The translations under genes were made by a program, and so were the position numbers. A DNA stretch of 12,067 nt from the NCBI GenBank assembly GCA_041591085.1, contig JBFHSP010000088.1, positions 1 to 12,067 of the forward strand. The letters run 5' to 3'. Positions 1-6,876 of this stretch are shown in pieces. The notes below the pieces were generated by a model. That model saw nothing but the letters and a program-made list of their open reading frames with translations. It had not been told where the DNA came from and did not search any database. The number at the start of each line of letters is the position of its first letter. The first letter of the stretch is position 1. The stretch comes from Pleionea sp041591085 (GTDB lineage Bacteria; Pseudomonadota; Gammaproteobacteria; Enterobacterales; Kangiellaceae).

Positions 1-960
1 ATGCGCGTGTACTTTGGTTGGTTTTCTAAATCCTGAGCCTTCTAACATGGCAGGCCAAAATAGAGTGTGAAAGTACACAATATCTTTACCGATAAAGTGG
101 TGTACTTCGGCTTGAGAATCTTTATTCCAAAACTCATCAAAATTTAATGAAGCATCTTTATCACATAAGTTTTTAAAACTCGCCATATAACCAATAGGAG
201 CATCAACCCAAACGTAAAAATATTTATTGGGTGCACCAGGAATTTCAAAACCAAAATAAGGTGCGTCGCGAGAAATATCCCATTGTTCTAAGCCGGCATT
301 AAACCATTCGTCGAGTTTATTCGCTATTTGCTCTTGAACGTGATCTTGGCGGGTCCAGTTTTTTAACATGGCTTCAAAATCGGTTAGCTTAAAGAAAAAA
401 TGCTCTGAGTCTTTTAATACAGGGGTTGCACCAGATACCGCCGATTTAGGATTTTTTAATTCAACTGGACTGTAAGTTGCGCCGCAATTATCGCAGTTAT
501 CACCGTATTGATCGGCAGAGCCACATTTAGGGCATTCGCCTTTAACAAATCTGTCTGGTAAAAACATTGATTTTTCTGGATCAAACAGTTGTGAAATGGT
601 TCTTTTAGCAATATGACCGGCGTCATTAAGTCTATTGTAGATGAGTTCACATAATTCTTTGTTTTCGTCTGAATGAGTCGAATGATAGTTGTCGTAATTG
701 ACTAAAAAGTCTTGAAAATCTTTTAAATGTTCTTCGCGCGTCGCGGCAATAAAGGCTTCAGGAGATAAGCCTTCTTTTTGAGCCCGAAGCATCACTGGCG
801 TACCGTGCGTATCGTCGGCGCAAACGCTAACACATTGATGGCCGCGCATTTTTTGGAAGCGAGTCCAAATATCGGTTTGAATGTGCTCAAGCATATGTCC
901 AATATGGATAGAGCCATTAGCATAGGGCAAAGCACTGGTAACCAAAATTTTTCGGGTCAT
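1..960 (-). CDS. metG: methionyl-tRNA synthetase, N-terminal part (partial)
   Basis: Cytoplasmic class I aminoacyl-tRNA synthetase that charges tRNA-Met with methionine. The ATG is at 960-958 and the frame stays open for 320 codons to the window edge, so roughly half of a protein usually near 550-680 residues is seen. The class I HIGH motif is at residues 19-22, after the typical LPYANGSIHIGH stretch. A zinc knuckle of two CxxC pairs (Cys143/146 and Cys156/159) sits in the connective-peptide insertion, as in the E. coli-type enzyme. The Rossmann-core motif HHFIGKDIVYFH lies near the edge. The KMSKS loop, anticodon-binding domain and any C-terminal tRNA-binding domain would be beyond the window and cannot be checked. 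It is transcribed divergently from mrp. Identity is near certain from family motifs. Confidence 0.97.
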   Translation of the reverse strand, partial: MTRKILVTSALPYANGSIHIGHMLEHIQTDIWTRFQKMRGHQCVSVCADDTHGTPVMLRAQKEGLSPEAFIAATREEHLKDFQDFLVNYDNYHSTHSDENKELCELIYNRLNDAGHIAKRTISQLFDPEKSMFLPDRFVKGECPKCGSADQYGDNCDNCGATYSPVELKNPKSAVSGATPVLKDSEHFFFKLTDFEAMLKNWTRQDHVQEQIANKLDEWFNAGLEQWDISRDAPYFGFEIPGAPNKYFYVWVDAPIGYMASFKNLCDKDASLNFDEFWNKDSQAEVHHFIGKDIVYFHTLFWPAMLEGSGFRKPTKVHAH

Positions 961-1023
961 TTTTTAACCTGTATTTCTCGAAATCGGAACGTTAGATAAG
1001 CGCAAATGATGGCTTATTCGGAC

Positions 1024-1052
1024 AAAATATTAAAGTCGGGCAACTATATCAA
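1024..1052 (-). promoter_or_regulatory. putative sigma70 promoter for metG
   Basis: Reading leftwards, TTGATA (1052-1047) and TATTTT (1029-1024) are separated by exactly 17 bases. They match 5/6 and 4/6 of the -35 and -10 consensus. This would give a leader of about 55-60 bases before the metG ATG. It is inferred from sequence only. Confidence 0.45.
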
Positions 1053-1092
1053 AAAGTGATGGTGAAATATATCGCTGTTAGGGCTTTCAGCG

Positions 1093-1121
1093 TGTCCATT
1101 AGTGATTAAATTCGCTATAAT
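1093..1121 (+). promoter_or_regulatory. putative sigma70 promoter for mrp
   Basis: A perfect TATAAT -10 hexamer occupies 1116-1121, about 36 bases before the mrp ATG. A weak -35 candidate, TGTCCA (1093-1098, 3/6), lies 17 bases upstream. The gap it sits in (961-1157) separates two divergent genes, so a rightward promoter is expected here. The -10 is convincing; the -35 is not. Confidence 0.5.
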
Positions 1122-1157
1122 CTCGCCTTCTCAAAATTTGGCTCAACCAGAATTGAA

Positions 1158-2243
1158 ATGCATAACGAACAGTCAGTAAAAAATAGCTTAAATCAATGGT
1201 TATTACCCGAGCTAGGCGCTTCCATTGTTGAAGCGAATTGGGTAAAGCGTATTGAGTGCTCCCAAGACATAATTAAAGTCAAACTCGTGGCGGGATTTCC
1301 TTGTGATAGCAAAGTGGCTCACTGGAAACAGCAAATTGAACAGCATTTAGCTGAACATTTAAAAGTAAAGACGCAAGTTGATCTTTCTTGGTCTGTTGCC
1401 AGCCATACTCATAAAGCGGGCGTACCTTCGTTAGCGGGAGTAAAAAACCTTATTGCCATTGCAAGTGGTAAAGGTGGTGTCGGTAAGTCAACCACAGCGG
1501 TCAATGTTGCGTTAGCACTAGCAGCAGAAGGGGCAAAAGTTGGGTTGTTGGATGCTGACATTTATGGCCCAAGTCAGCCAATCATGTTGGGTAAAGCGGA
1601 TGCAAAACCGGAAGCTTTGAGTCAAAAAGAGATTTTGCCGGTTGAAAGCTATGGTCTGCAAACTATGTCAATTGGCTATTTAGTCGATCCAGAGCAGGCG
1701 ATGGTTTGGCGTGGCCCGATGGCTAGCGGTGCATTACAACAGCTTATTAACGATACTCAGTGGCGAGATTTAGATTATTTAATCATCGATTTGCCTCCAG
1801 GAACCGGAGATATCCAACTCACCTTATCGCAAAAGGTTCCATTAACCGCAGCGGTTGTCATTACCACGCCACAGGACATTGCTCTGGCCGATGCGCTCAA
1901 GGGTATTTCAATGTTTAATAAGGTCAACGTGCCGGTATTAGGGGTCATTGAAAACATGGGTATGCATGTTTGTACGAATTGTGGTCATGTTGAGCATATT
2001 TTTGGCGAAGGCGGCGGTTCTGCCTTAGCGCATGAACAAAAAATTGAGTTTTTAGGTTCATTACCTTTATCAAGAAATATTCGAGATGATGCCGATAAAG
2101 GCAAGCCTACTGTTGTCGCTGATCCTCATGGTGCGGTTGCAACCCAGTACGCCGAAATTGCACGAACCTTAACCGCAAGATTAGCGCGTCAAGCTAAAGA
2201 TTACAGCCAAAGCTTTCCAACTATTTCAATTACAAACGATTAA
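1158..2243 (+). CDS. mrp: Mrp/ApbC iron-sulfur cluster carrier ATPase
   Basis: A 361-residue cytoplasmic P-loop ATPase of the Mrp/NBP35 family, which binds a labile 4Fe-4S cluster between subunits and passes it to apoproteins. Residues about 5-80 form the MIP18/DUF59-like N-terminal domain. The deviant Walker A GKGGVGKST is at 104-112, followed by LLDADIYGPS (130-139, switch I Asp) and DLPPGTGD (211-218, switch II). The cluster-ligating CxxC is CTNC at 272-275. All key residues are present and the length is normal (E. coli Mrp is about 370). The ATG at 1158 has only a weak upstream Shine-Dalgarno, but it lies just downstream of a good -10 box and gives the expected N-terminus. dcd follows after 37 bases, probably in the same transcript. 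Confidence 0.95.
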   Translation: MHNEQSVKNSLNQWLLPELGASIVEANWVKRIECSQDIIKVKLVAGFPCDSKVAHWKQQIEQHLAEHLKVKTQVDLSWSVASHTHKAGVPSLAGVKNLIAIASGKGGVGKSTTAVNVALALAAEGAKVGLLDADIYGPSQPIMLGKADAKPEALSQKEILPVESYGLQTMSIGYLVDPEQAMVWRGPMASGALQQLINDTQWRDLDYLIIDLPPGTGDIQLTLSQKVPLTAAVVITTPQDIALADALKGISMFNKVNVPVLGVIENMGMHVCTNCGHVEHIFGEGGGSALAHEQKIEFLGSLPLSRNIRDDADKGKPTVVADPHGAVATQYAEIARTLTARLARQAKDYSQSFPTISITND

Positions 2244-2247
2244 AAAT

Positions 2248-2262
2248 GCATTTTAGAAATGC
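2248..2262 (+). other. small hairpin between mrp and dcd
   Basis: A perfect 6-bp inverted repeat, GCATTT (2248-2253) and AAATGC (2257-2262), with a 3-base loop lies between the mrp stop and the dcd ribosome binding site. It has no T-run after it, so it is not a terminator. It could affect mRNA processing or be chance. Confidence 0.3.
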
Positions 2263-2280
2263 TGTTAAAGAGGACTGAAC

Positions 2281-2847
2281 ATGAGTATTAAGTCAGATAA
2301 ATGGATCCGCCGAATGGCGGAAAGCCACAATATGATTTCGCCTTTTGAACCGGGTCAGGTACGTTATCGCGGTGATGATCGTATTGTTTCTTATGGCACC
2401 TCAAGCTACGGGTACGATGTTCGCTGTTCGCGAGAGTTTAAAATTTTTACCAATATTAATTCGGCGATTGTTGACCCAAAAGCGTTCGATCAACAAAGTT
2501 TTGTTGATGTTGAGTCTGACGTTTGTATTATTCCACCCAACTCATTCGCTCTTGCTCGTACAGTTGAATATTTTAAAATTCCACGCAATGTTTTAACTGT
2601 ATGTTTAGGAAAATCCACTTACGCTCGCTGCGGTATTATTGTAAATGTAACTCCTTTAGAGCCAGAGTGGGAAGGGCACGTAACCCTAGAGTTTTCTAAC
2701 ACGACGCCGCTGCCGGCAAAAATTTATGCAAATGAAGGCGTAGCGCAAATGTTGTTCTTTGAGTCAGATGAAGTGTGTGAAACTTCATACAAAGATCGTG
2801 GTGGCAAATACCAAGGCCAAACGGGCGTAACTTTACCTCAAACCTAA
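2281..2847 (+). CDS. dcd: dCTP deaminase
   Basis: A 188-residue cytoplasmic enzyme that deaminates dCTP to dUTP and ammonia. dUTP then feeds dUMP and thymidylate synthesis in gammaproteobacteria. It is the Pseudomonas/Xanthomonas-type Dcd, slightly shorter than the 193-residue E. coli protein and close in sequence over its whole length. The nucleotide-binding GKSTYAR segment is at 110-116 (Ser112, Arg116). The catalytic general base is Glu137 in HVTLEFSNT (133-141), equivalent to E. coli Glu138. The C-terminal lid carries YKDRGGKYQGQ (170-180). The start is well supported by AAGAGGA (2268-2274), 6 bases before the ATG. It lies 37 bases after mrp and 27 before sthA on the same strand, which suggests one operon. 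A monofunctional deaminase is more likely than the bifunctional DCD-DUT type, but sequence reading alone cannot settle that. Confidence 0.96.
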   Translation: MSIKSDKWIRRMAESHNMISPFEPGQVRYRGDDRIVSYGTSSYGYDVRCSREFKIFTNINSAIVDPKAFDQQSFVDVESDVCIIPPNSFALARTVEYFKIPRNVLTVCLGKSTYARCGIIVNVTPLEPEWEGHVTLEFSNTTPLPAKIYANEGVAQMLFFESDEVCETSYKDRGGKYQGQTGVTLPQT

Positions 2848-2874
2848 TTACTATTTTGTAGCGAATAATATTTA

Positions 2875-4272
2875 ATGACCGATTTTATGTTTGATGCCAT
2901 CGTAATTGGCTCAGGACCCGGCGGCGAAGGTGCCGCTATGAATTTAGCAAAGCATAAAAAAAGAGTAGCAATTGTTGAGCGCTACAAAAAATTAGGTGGG
3001 GGCTGTACTCATTGGGGAACCATTCCATCAAAGGCATTGCGACATAGTGTAGCTCGTTTGGTTGAATACAATTCGAGTCCGCTATTTCAAGAATTGGAAT
3101 TACCCAGCACCTTAACTTTCGCTGAAATTTTAAAACACACCCAGTCGGTCATAAAAAAGCAAGTTTCTCTAAGAACAGGTTTTTATGATAGAAATAGGGT
3201 AAAGGTGTTTTATGGTGATGCGAGCTTTAAAAATGCCAATACCGTTTCAATTCAAAACGACGATGGTAGCGAACAACAATTAACGGCTGAACATATCATT
3301 CTTGCTACCGGCTCTCGGCCTTATCGCCCAGCTGATATCGATTTTGGCCATAGACGTATCTACGACTCCGACACCATTTTGTCATTAGAACGTAATCCTC
3401 GCAGTATTATTATCTACGGTGCAGGTGTAATTGGATGTGAGTACGCTTCAATATTTAGAGGCCTTGGGGTAAAAGTTGATTTGCTGAACATGCGTGACCA
3501 GCTTTTATCGTTTTTAGATCAAGAAATTACCGACTCGCTTAGCTACCACCTTTGGAATAGCGGCGTGATTATTCGAAATAACGAAGAGTACGCCTCAGTT
3601 GAAGGGCTGGATGATGGAGTGGTAGTTACACTAAAATCGGGCAAAAAAATAAAAGCGGATTGCTTTTTATTTGCTAATGGTCGTACCGGAAACACCGACA
3701 CGCTGAACTTGGAAAGTATTGGATTAGAATCCAATTCAAGAGGTCAGCTTGAAGTGAATGAGTGTTATCAAACTCAAGTTAAAAATGTTTATGCTGTGGG
3801 TGACGTAATTGGTTATCCAAGTCTTGCCAGCGCCGCGCTTGATCAAGGCCGAATTGCAGCCGCTAATATTTTAGATGAAGTGTGCTCATTACGTTTAGTT
3901 GAAGACATTCCAACCGGAATTTATACCATTCCTGAAATAAGTTCCATCGGAAAGACCGAACAGCAACTTACCGAAGAGCAAGTACCTTATGAAGTCGGGC
4001 GCGCTCGGTTTAAAGATTTAGCCAGAGGGCAAATTGCCGATACCACCGTAGGCAGCTTAAAATTGTTGTTCCACCGAGAAACCAAAGAAATTTTAGGTAT
4101 TCATTGTTTTGGTGAGCGATCATCGGAGATTATTCACATTGGTCAGGCCATTATGCAGCAAAAAAATGGCGGAAATAATATTGAGTATTTTGTGAATACT
4201 ACATTTAACTATCCAACCATGGCAGAAGCCTATCGGGTTGCCGCTTTGAACGGATTGAATAGATTGTTTTAG
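2875..4272 (+). CDS. sthA: soluble pyridine nucleotide transhydrogenase
   Basis: A 465-residue cytoplasmic FAD flavoprotein that transfers hydride between NADPH and NAD+, balancing the two pools. Length and sequence match E. coli SthA (466) throughout. The FAD-binding GSGPGGEGA is at 12-20, with Glu35 closing the dinucleotide fold. The NAD(P)-binding GAGVIG is at 182-187 and the second FAD motif VYAVGDVIG at 305-313. The CTHWGT segment at 44-49 keeps one cysteine and lacks the second of the CxxxxC redox pair, and FNYPT replaces the HPT near the C-terminus. Both are normal for SthA and separate it from lipoamide dehydrogenase and glutathione reductase. No clear Shine-Dalgarno precedes the ATG at 2875, and an ATG at 2887 is an alternative. 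The gene is the probable last member of the mrp-dcd-sthA run. Confidence 0.96.
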   Translation: MTDFMFDAIVIGSGPGGEGAAMNLAKHKKRVAIVERYKKLGGGCTHWGTIPSKALRHSVARLVEYNSSPLFQELELPSTLTFAEILKHTQSVIKKQVSLRTGFYDRNRVKVFYGDASFKNANTVSIQNDDGSEQQLTAEHIILATGSRPYRPADIDFGHRRIYDSDTILSLERNPRSIIIYGAGVIGCEYASIFRGLGVKVDLLNMRDQLLSFLDQEITDSLSYHLWNSGVIIRNNEEYASVEGLDDGVVVTLKSGKKIKADCFLFANGRTGNTDTLNLESIGLESNSRGQLEVNECYQTQVKNVYAVGDVIGYPSLASAALDQGRIAAANILDEVCSLRLVEDIPTGIYTIPEISSIGKTEQQLTEEQVPYEVGRARFKDLARGQIADTTVGSLKLLFHRETKEILGIHCFGERSSEIIHIGQAIMQQKNGGNNIEYFVNTTFNYPTMAEAYRVAALNGLNRLF

Positions 4273-4321
4273 AAATCGGTAAAATTCACTTTTTTTTGAT
4301 AATAAATTAATCTATTCTTTT

Positions 4322-4350
4322 TTGACAAAATTAAATAATAAAATTAAAGG
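4322..4350 (+). promoter_or_regulatory. possible promoter of the exported-protein cluster
   Basis: A perfect TTGACA is at 4322-4327 in a very AT-rich spacer. At 17 bases the -10 position holds only TAAAGG (4345-4350, 3/6). The location, upstream of a gene with a strong ribosome binding site and after sthA, makes a promoter plausible, but the -10 is poor. Confidence 0.3.
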
Positions 4351-4368
4351 CCTCTTGCTTTAGAGGCT
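4349..4368 (+). other. leader hairpin upstream of the exported-protein cluster
   Basis: GGCCTCT (4349-4355) pairs with AGAGGCT (4362-4368): six Watson-Crick pairs plus a terminal G-U, with a six-base loop. Rightwards it is followed by GTATTGCTG, so it does not look like an sthA terminator. Leftwards it is followed by a T-rich run, but no leftward gene needs termination here. It may be a 5'-leader structure of the downstream cluster. Confidence 0.35.
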
Positions 4369-4390
4369 GTATTGCTGAAAAGGAATTTGA

Positions 4391-5296
4391 GTGACTGTAA
4401 AAGCGTGTTTGGCTGTATTCTTACTATCTATTTATTCGTTAAATGCCGAGATTATTACCGTTCCTCCTGACGACGCCGAGTTCACTTATGGTCTCGGTGT
4501 TGCAAATAAAGTGGAAGCATCGCTTAATGAAGCGAAAGCGGCAATTACCACTAAGTTGATATCAACGGTTTCGTCTGAATCAACAACTAAAGGTTTTTCG
4601 TCGTCAGGAAGAAGTAACTCTTCCTTTTCATACATTAATAAAGTTAAATCTGTTGAAATTGCATTAACCAATGTAGAAGTTCTTTCCCAGAATTTTAATG
4701 GTCAAAATTGGTCAACTTTGATCCGCGTGTCAAAATTAGATTTACAAAATGCAGTACTAAATTCTTTAAGTCATTTATCAAGTGAATTGAATCAGTTCCT
4801 AGACAATCATCAAAGCAATCAAGGAATTAGTTGTTTTTTTGAAATAGGTCAAGCGGATGATAAGCATATTCTAATGTCTCAGCTTTTAACAATATTGCCT
4901 AAGGATGCTGTAACCGAATACAAGGAAGAGTTAACAAAATTCTTACAGTTAAAGTCTCGCTGCTTAACCCAAAACACATTAGTAATAAATAATGACAATG
5001 CTCTATTAGGTAAGTCCTTAAAGTCATTATTTCGTAAAAAGTATAAAGTGGTTAATTCGGATACTGAAAATGCTGGAAGTCTTGAATATCAAGTGAAGTA
5101 TAAAGAGTTTGAATTTTCGGGACAGTTTGTAGCTAACGCTACAGCCATTATTAAAATCTTTGATGAGAAATCAAGACTTATTGAAGAGCAAACCGTATCC
5201 GGCAAAGGAAGCTCATTTACAAATGCTGAGGAAGCCAAAGTAAAAGCTACTCAGGCACTAATCGAAAAAACATCATCTAAAATGGAGTATTTATGA
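4391..5296 (+). CDS. secreted LPP20-like envelope protein, unknown function
   Basis: A 301-residue exported protein. It begins at GTG, chosen because AGGAA (4381-4385) stands 5 bases upstream and the frame then opens with a signal peptide, likely cleaved after SLNA (Ala19). There is no lipobox. Residues about 30-118 resemble the LPP20/FlgP-type fold: a YGLGVA start, an alanine-rich helix (NEAKAAITTKLISTVSS), a Ser/Gly loop, then beta strands ending WSTLIRVSKLDL. Residues about 145-300 form a second region with Cys149 and Cys191 (possible disulfide). Its C-terminal part is a strand followed by an alanine-rich helix (EEAKVKATQALIEKTS), as in CsgG/FlgO-type outer-membrane assembly proteins. The stop overlaps the next gene's ATG by 4 bases, so the two are probably translationally coupled. 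The family assignment is inference from pattern; the signal peptide and layout are seen directly. Confidence 0.75.
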   Translation: MTVKACLAVFLLSIYSLNAEIITVPPDDAEFTYGLGVANKVEASLNEAKAAITTKLISTVSSESTTKGFSSSGRSNSSFSYINKVKSVEIALTNVEVLSQNFNGQNWSTLIRVSKLDLQNAVLNSLSHLSSELNQFLDNHQSNQGISCFFEIGQADDKHILMSQLLTILPKDAVTEYKEELTKFLQLKSRCLTQNTLVINNDNALLGKSLKSLFRKKYKVVNSDTENAGSLEYQVKYKEFEFSGQFVANATAIIKIFDEKSRLIEEQTVSGKGSSFTNAEEAKVKATQALIEKTSSKMEYL

Positions 5297-6282
5297 ATAA
5301 GTATTTTTTAATTTTGTTGCTAGCTCTTTTGACTTCAGGCTGTTTAACAACAAAACCTGATATGCATCCTAAACTTGGGCAAGTTGTATTAGCAAAGGAG
5401 GATAGCTTTAAACTTGAAAAAGCAGATAATCTAGATGCAATTGTTGTAATGGCGGGGATTGAAACTGGTAAGTATGCAAACGAAAGTAAAGAGTATGCCA
5501 AGTTATTACAAAAGTCATTCTCAGATCGTGGAATTGTTATTGCTGAGAGAGAACTTACAGACTCAGTAAAAAAAGAAATCCAGTTTTCGTCAGCTATGAC
5601 AGATGAAAGCTATAACGGACCTAAAGAAGCTTCTAAAGCCGCACTAGTCACCATTGACGCTGTGACCGTGGGTAGTAACTATACTCCAAGAAAAAGCTGG
5701 ACTGATAAAAAGGGCAAGTATCACACATCAGATGCTTATTGTAGCTACAAGTTAGAGTTCAGTGGAAAAGTCGAAATTAAAAAGCTTCCAGAAATGGAAC
5801 TTGTTCAACAGTTCTCAATTCAAGATGATACTATACAGACTCAATCAAACCCCTCGAGCTCTAGTTGTCGGTTAACCGATGGTATTGTTGGAGGTTTACT
5901 AATTGAAAGCTTTAACGATTCAATCAACTACGGTGATCAAGTCAATGGATTAAATACTCTTCTAGCTCCTAGACATCAGGTTACAGGTGCTTTTGAGCTT
6001 AACGGAAATATATTTTTTGAAACGAATATTGGACTCAGTAATGGTGCTAAAGACAACCGGAAAGTTTCGCTTTATAAAGAACTTGACGGTCAGCTCCTGC
6101 AAATTGGTGAAGGAGAGTTTGTAGATACCAAATATGCCGATCAAAATTCGTCATTTATTGCCATAGATAAAGATCTTCATGCGCTTATTAAAGTTGGAAC
6201 AATTGTTAAGTTAAGTGAAGATGAATGTAGTTGGACCGACTTTAAATGTTTGGGAAGCAAAATTAAAAAGTCTTTTGATTAA
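5293..6282 (+). CDS. predicted lipoprotein, CsgG/FlgO-like with FlgT-C-like end
   Basis: A 329-residue predicted lipoprotein. The ATG overlaps the upstream TGA, and GGAG (5284-5287) lies 5 bases before it. The signal sequence ends LLTSGC, making Cys17 the likely lipidated residue, although Thr at -3 is not ideal. No Asp follows at +2 (it is Leu), which fits outer-membrane sorting. Residues about 45-210 recall CsgG/FlgO-type domains: a helix YAKLLQKSFSDRG, a strand IVIAEREL, then ASKAALVTIDAVTVGS. Residues about 227-308 recall the FlgT C-terminal domain, with VTGAFELNGNIFFETNIGLSNGAK followed by strands ending LIKVGTIVKL (stated from residue patterns, not a search). Cys150/192 and Cys313/319 could form disulfides. 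Probably an envelope structure or assembly protein working with its upstream partner; no substrate can be named. Confidence 0.72.
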   Translation: MNKYFLILLLALLTSGCLTTKPDMHPKLGQVVLAKEDSFKLEKADNLDAIVVMAGIETGKYANESKEYAKLLQKSFSDRGIVIAERELTDSVKKEIQFSSAMTDESYNGPKEASKAALVTIDAVTVGSNYTPRKSWTDKKGKYHTSDAYCSYKLEFSGKVEIKKLPEMELVQQFSIQDDTIQTQSNPSSSSCRLTDGIVGGLLIESFNDSINYGDQVNGLNTLLAPRHQVTGAFELNGNIFFETNIGLSNGAKDNRKVSLYKELDGQLLQIGEGEFVDTKYADQNSSFIAIDKDLHALIKVGTIVKLSEDECSWTDFKCLGSKIKKSFD

Positions 6283-6316
6283 GTCAATAATAACAGTGAT
6301 GTGGTGAGGTCCAACC

Positions 6317-6805
6317 ATGTATAAAATTTTAGTTTTTGCACTATTCTTTGTAGGGTTTTTAACTCAAACGACACTTGCTGAAGTGTATAAATGTAAAACC
6401 GACCAAGGCGTTAAGTTTCAGGACACGCCTTGTGTTGATGAAAACAAACAAGAACTGGTGACTATTAAAGGTGATAATGCTTCGAGTTCTTCGGTAGAGT
6501 TAACTGCTGATTCTTTAGTTGGGAAGTGGTGTGAGTTTGCTACCAGTTTGGAAGTATCCGGAACTAAAGATTCATCAGCACCGGCTACTTGGCATTTTAA
6601 ATCAAAAGATCAAATGTCTTACACATATAAGTCAATGCAAGGAAAAGGCAAAGAGCGGTTCAATCAATATTCGTTTGACGGATCAACCGTTGATATAAAT
6701 AACTCAATGATTGGAAGTTGGGAGGTTGAATCCTTTTCTGGAAGTATTCTCATATTAAGTGGGCCTTACGGAGGCTATGCGCATTTACGACGTGGCGGTT
6801 GCTAG
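6317..6805 (+). CDS. secreted DUF4124 protein with unassigned C-terminal domain
   Basis: A 162-residue exported protein. GAGGT (6306-6310) lies 6 bases before the ATG. The signal peptide likely ends TLA (Ala21), leaving mature EVYKC. Residues 22-50 carry the DUF4124 signature: Y-K-C, then G-V-K-F-Q-D-T-P-C, with Cys26 and Cys39 placed for a disulfide. DUF4124 is a small periplasmic domain of unknown function common in gammaproteobacteria. The second half (about 62-162) begins LVGKWCEF and runs through TWHFKSKDQMSYTY and SWEVESFSGSILIL to a C-terminal GGC. The alternating strands and the initial GxW resemble lipocalin-like small beta-barrels, but this is only a resemblance. Cys72 and Cys162 may pair. 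It follows the lipoprotein gene by 34 bases and is likely the last gene of this cluster. Confidence 0.78.
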   Translation: MYKILVFALFFVGFLTQTTLAEVYKCKTDQGVKFQDTPCVDENKQELVTIKGDNASSSSVELTADSLVGKWCEFATSLEVSGTKDSSAPATWHFKSKDQMSYTYKSMQGKGKERFNQYSFDGSTVDINNSMIGSWEVESFSGSILILSGPYGGYAHLRRGGC

Positions 6806-6876
6806 AAGCTTAGTTATTAAAATTCGTCGCGTACAATCATCCTTCTCGATTTTTGCAATGATTTATGATTTCAATT

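Noticed and set aside
778..999. Rightward open frame of 73 codons over the metG start
   Set aside because: It is a shadow of metG on the opposite strand, with no ribosome binding site or family resemblance. The metG HIGH motif is encoded beneath it.
1054..1075. Loose dyad AGTGAT...ATCGCT upstream of the metG promoter as an operator
   Set aside because: The half-sites mismatch and are short. There is no match to a known operator and no second copy.
2345..2596. 83-codon frame inside dcd
   Set aside because: It overlaps dcd in another frame, and dcd is conserved through this stretch. The hydrophobic look comes from frame-shifted codons.
2875..4272. SthA read as a dihydrolipoamide dehydrogenase or glutathione reductase
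   Set aside because: The CxxxxC redox pair is reduced to one cysteine (CTHWGT) and the C-terminal His-Pro motif is FNYPT. Both are standard for SthA, so this is not a broken disulfide reductase.
4349..4368. Hairpin considered as the sthA terminator
   Set aside because: In the rightward direction it is followed by GTATTGCTG with no T-run. The T-rich side faces left, where there is no gene to terminate.
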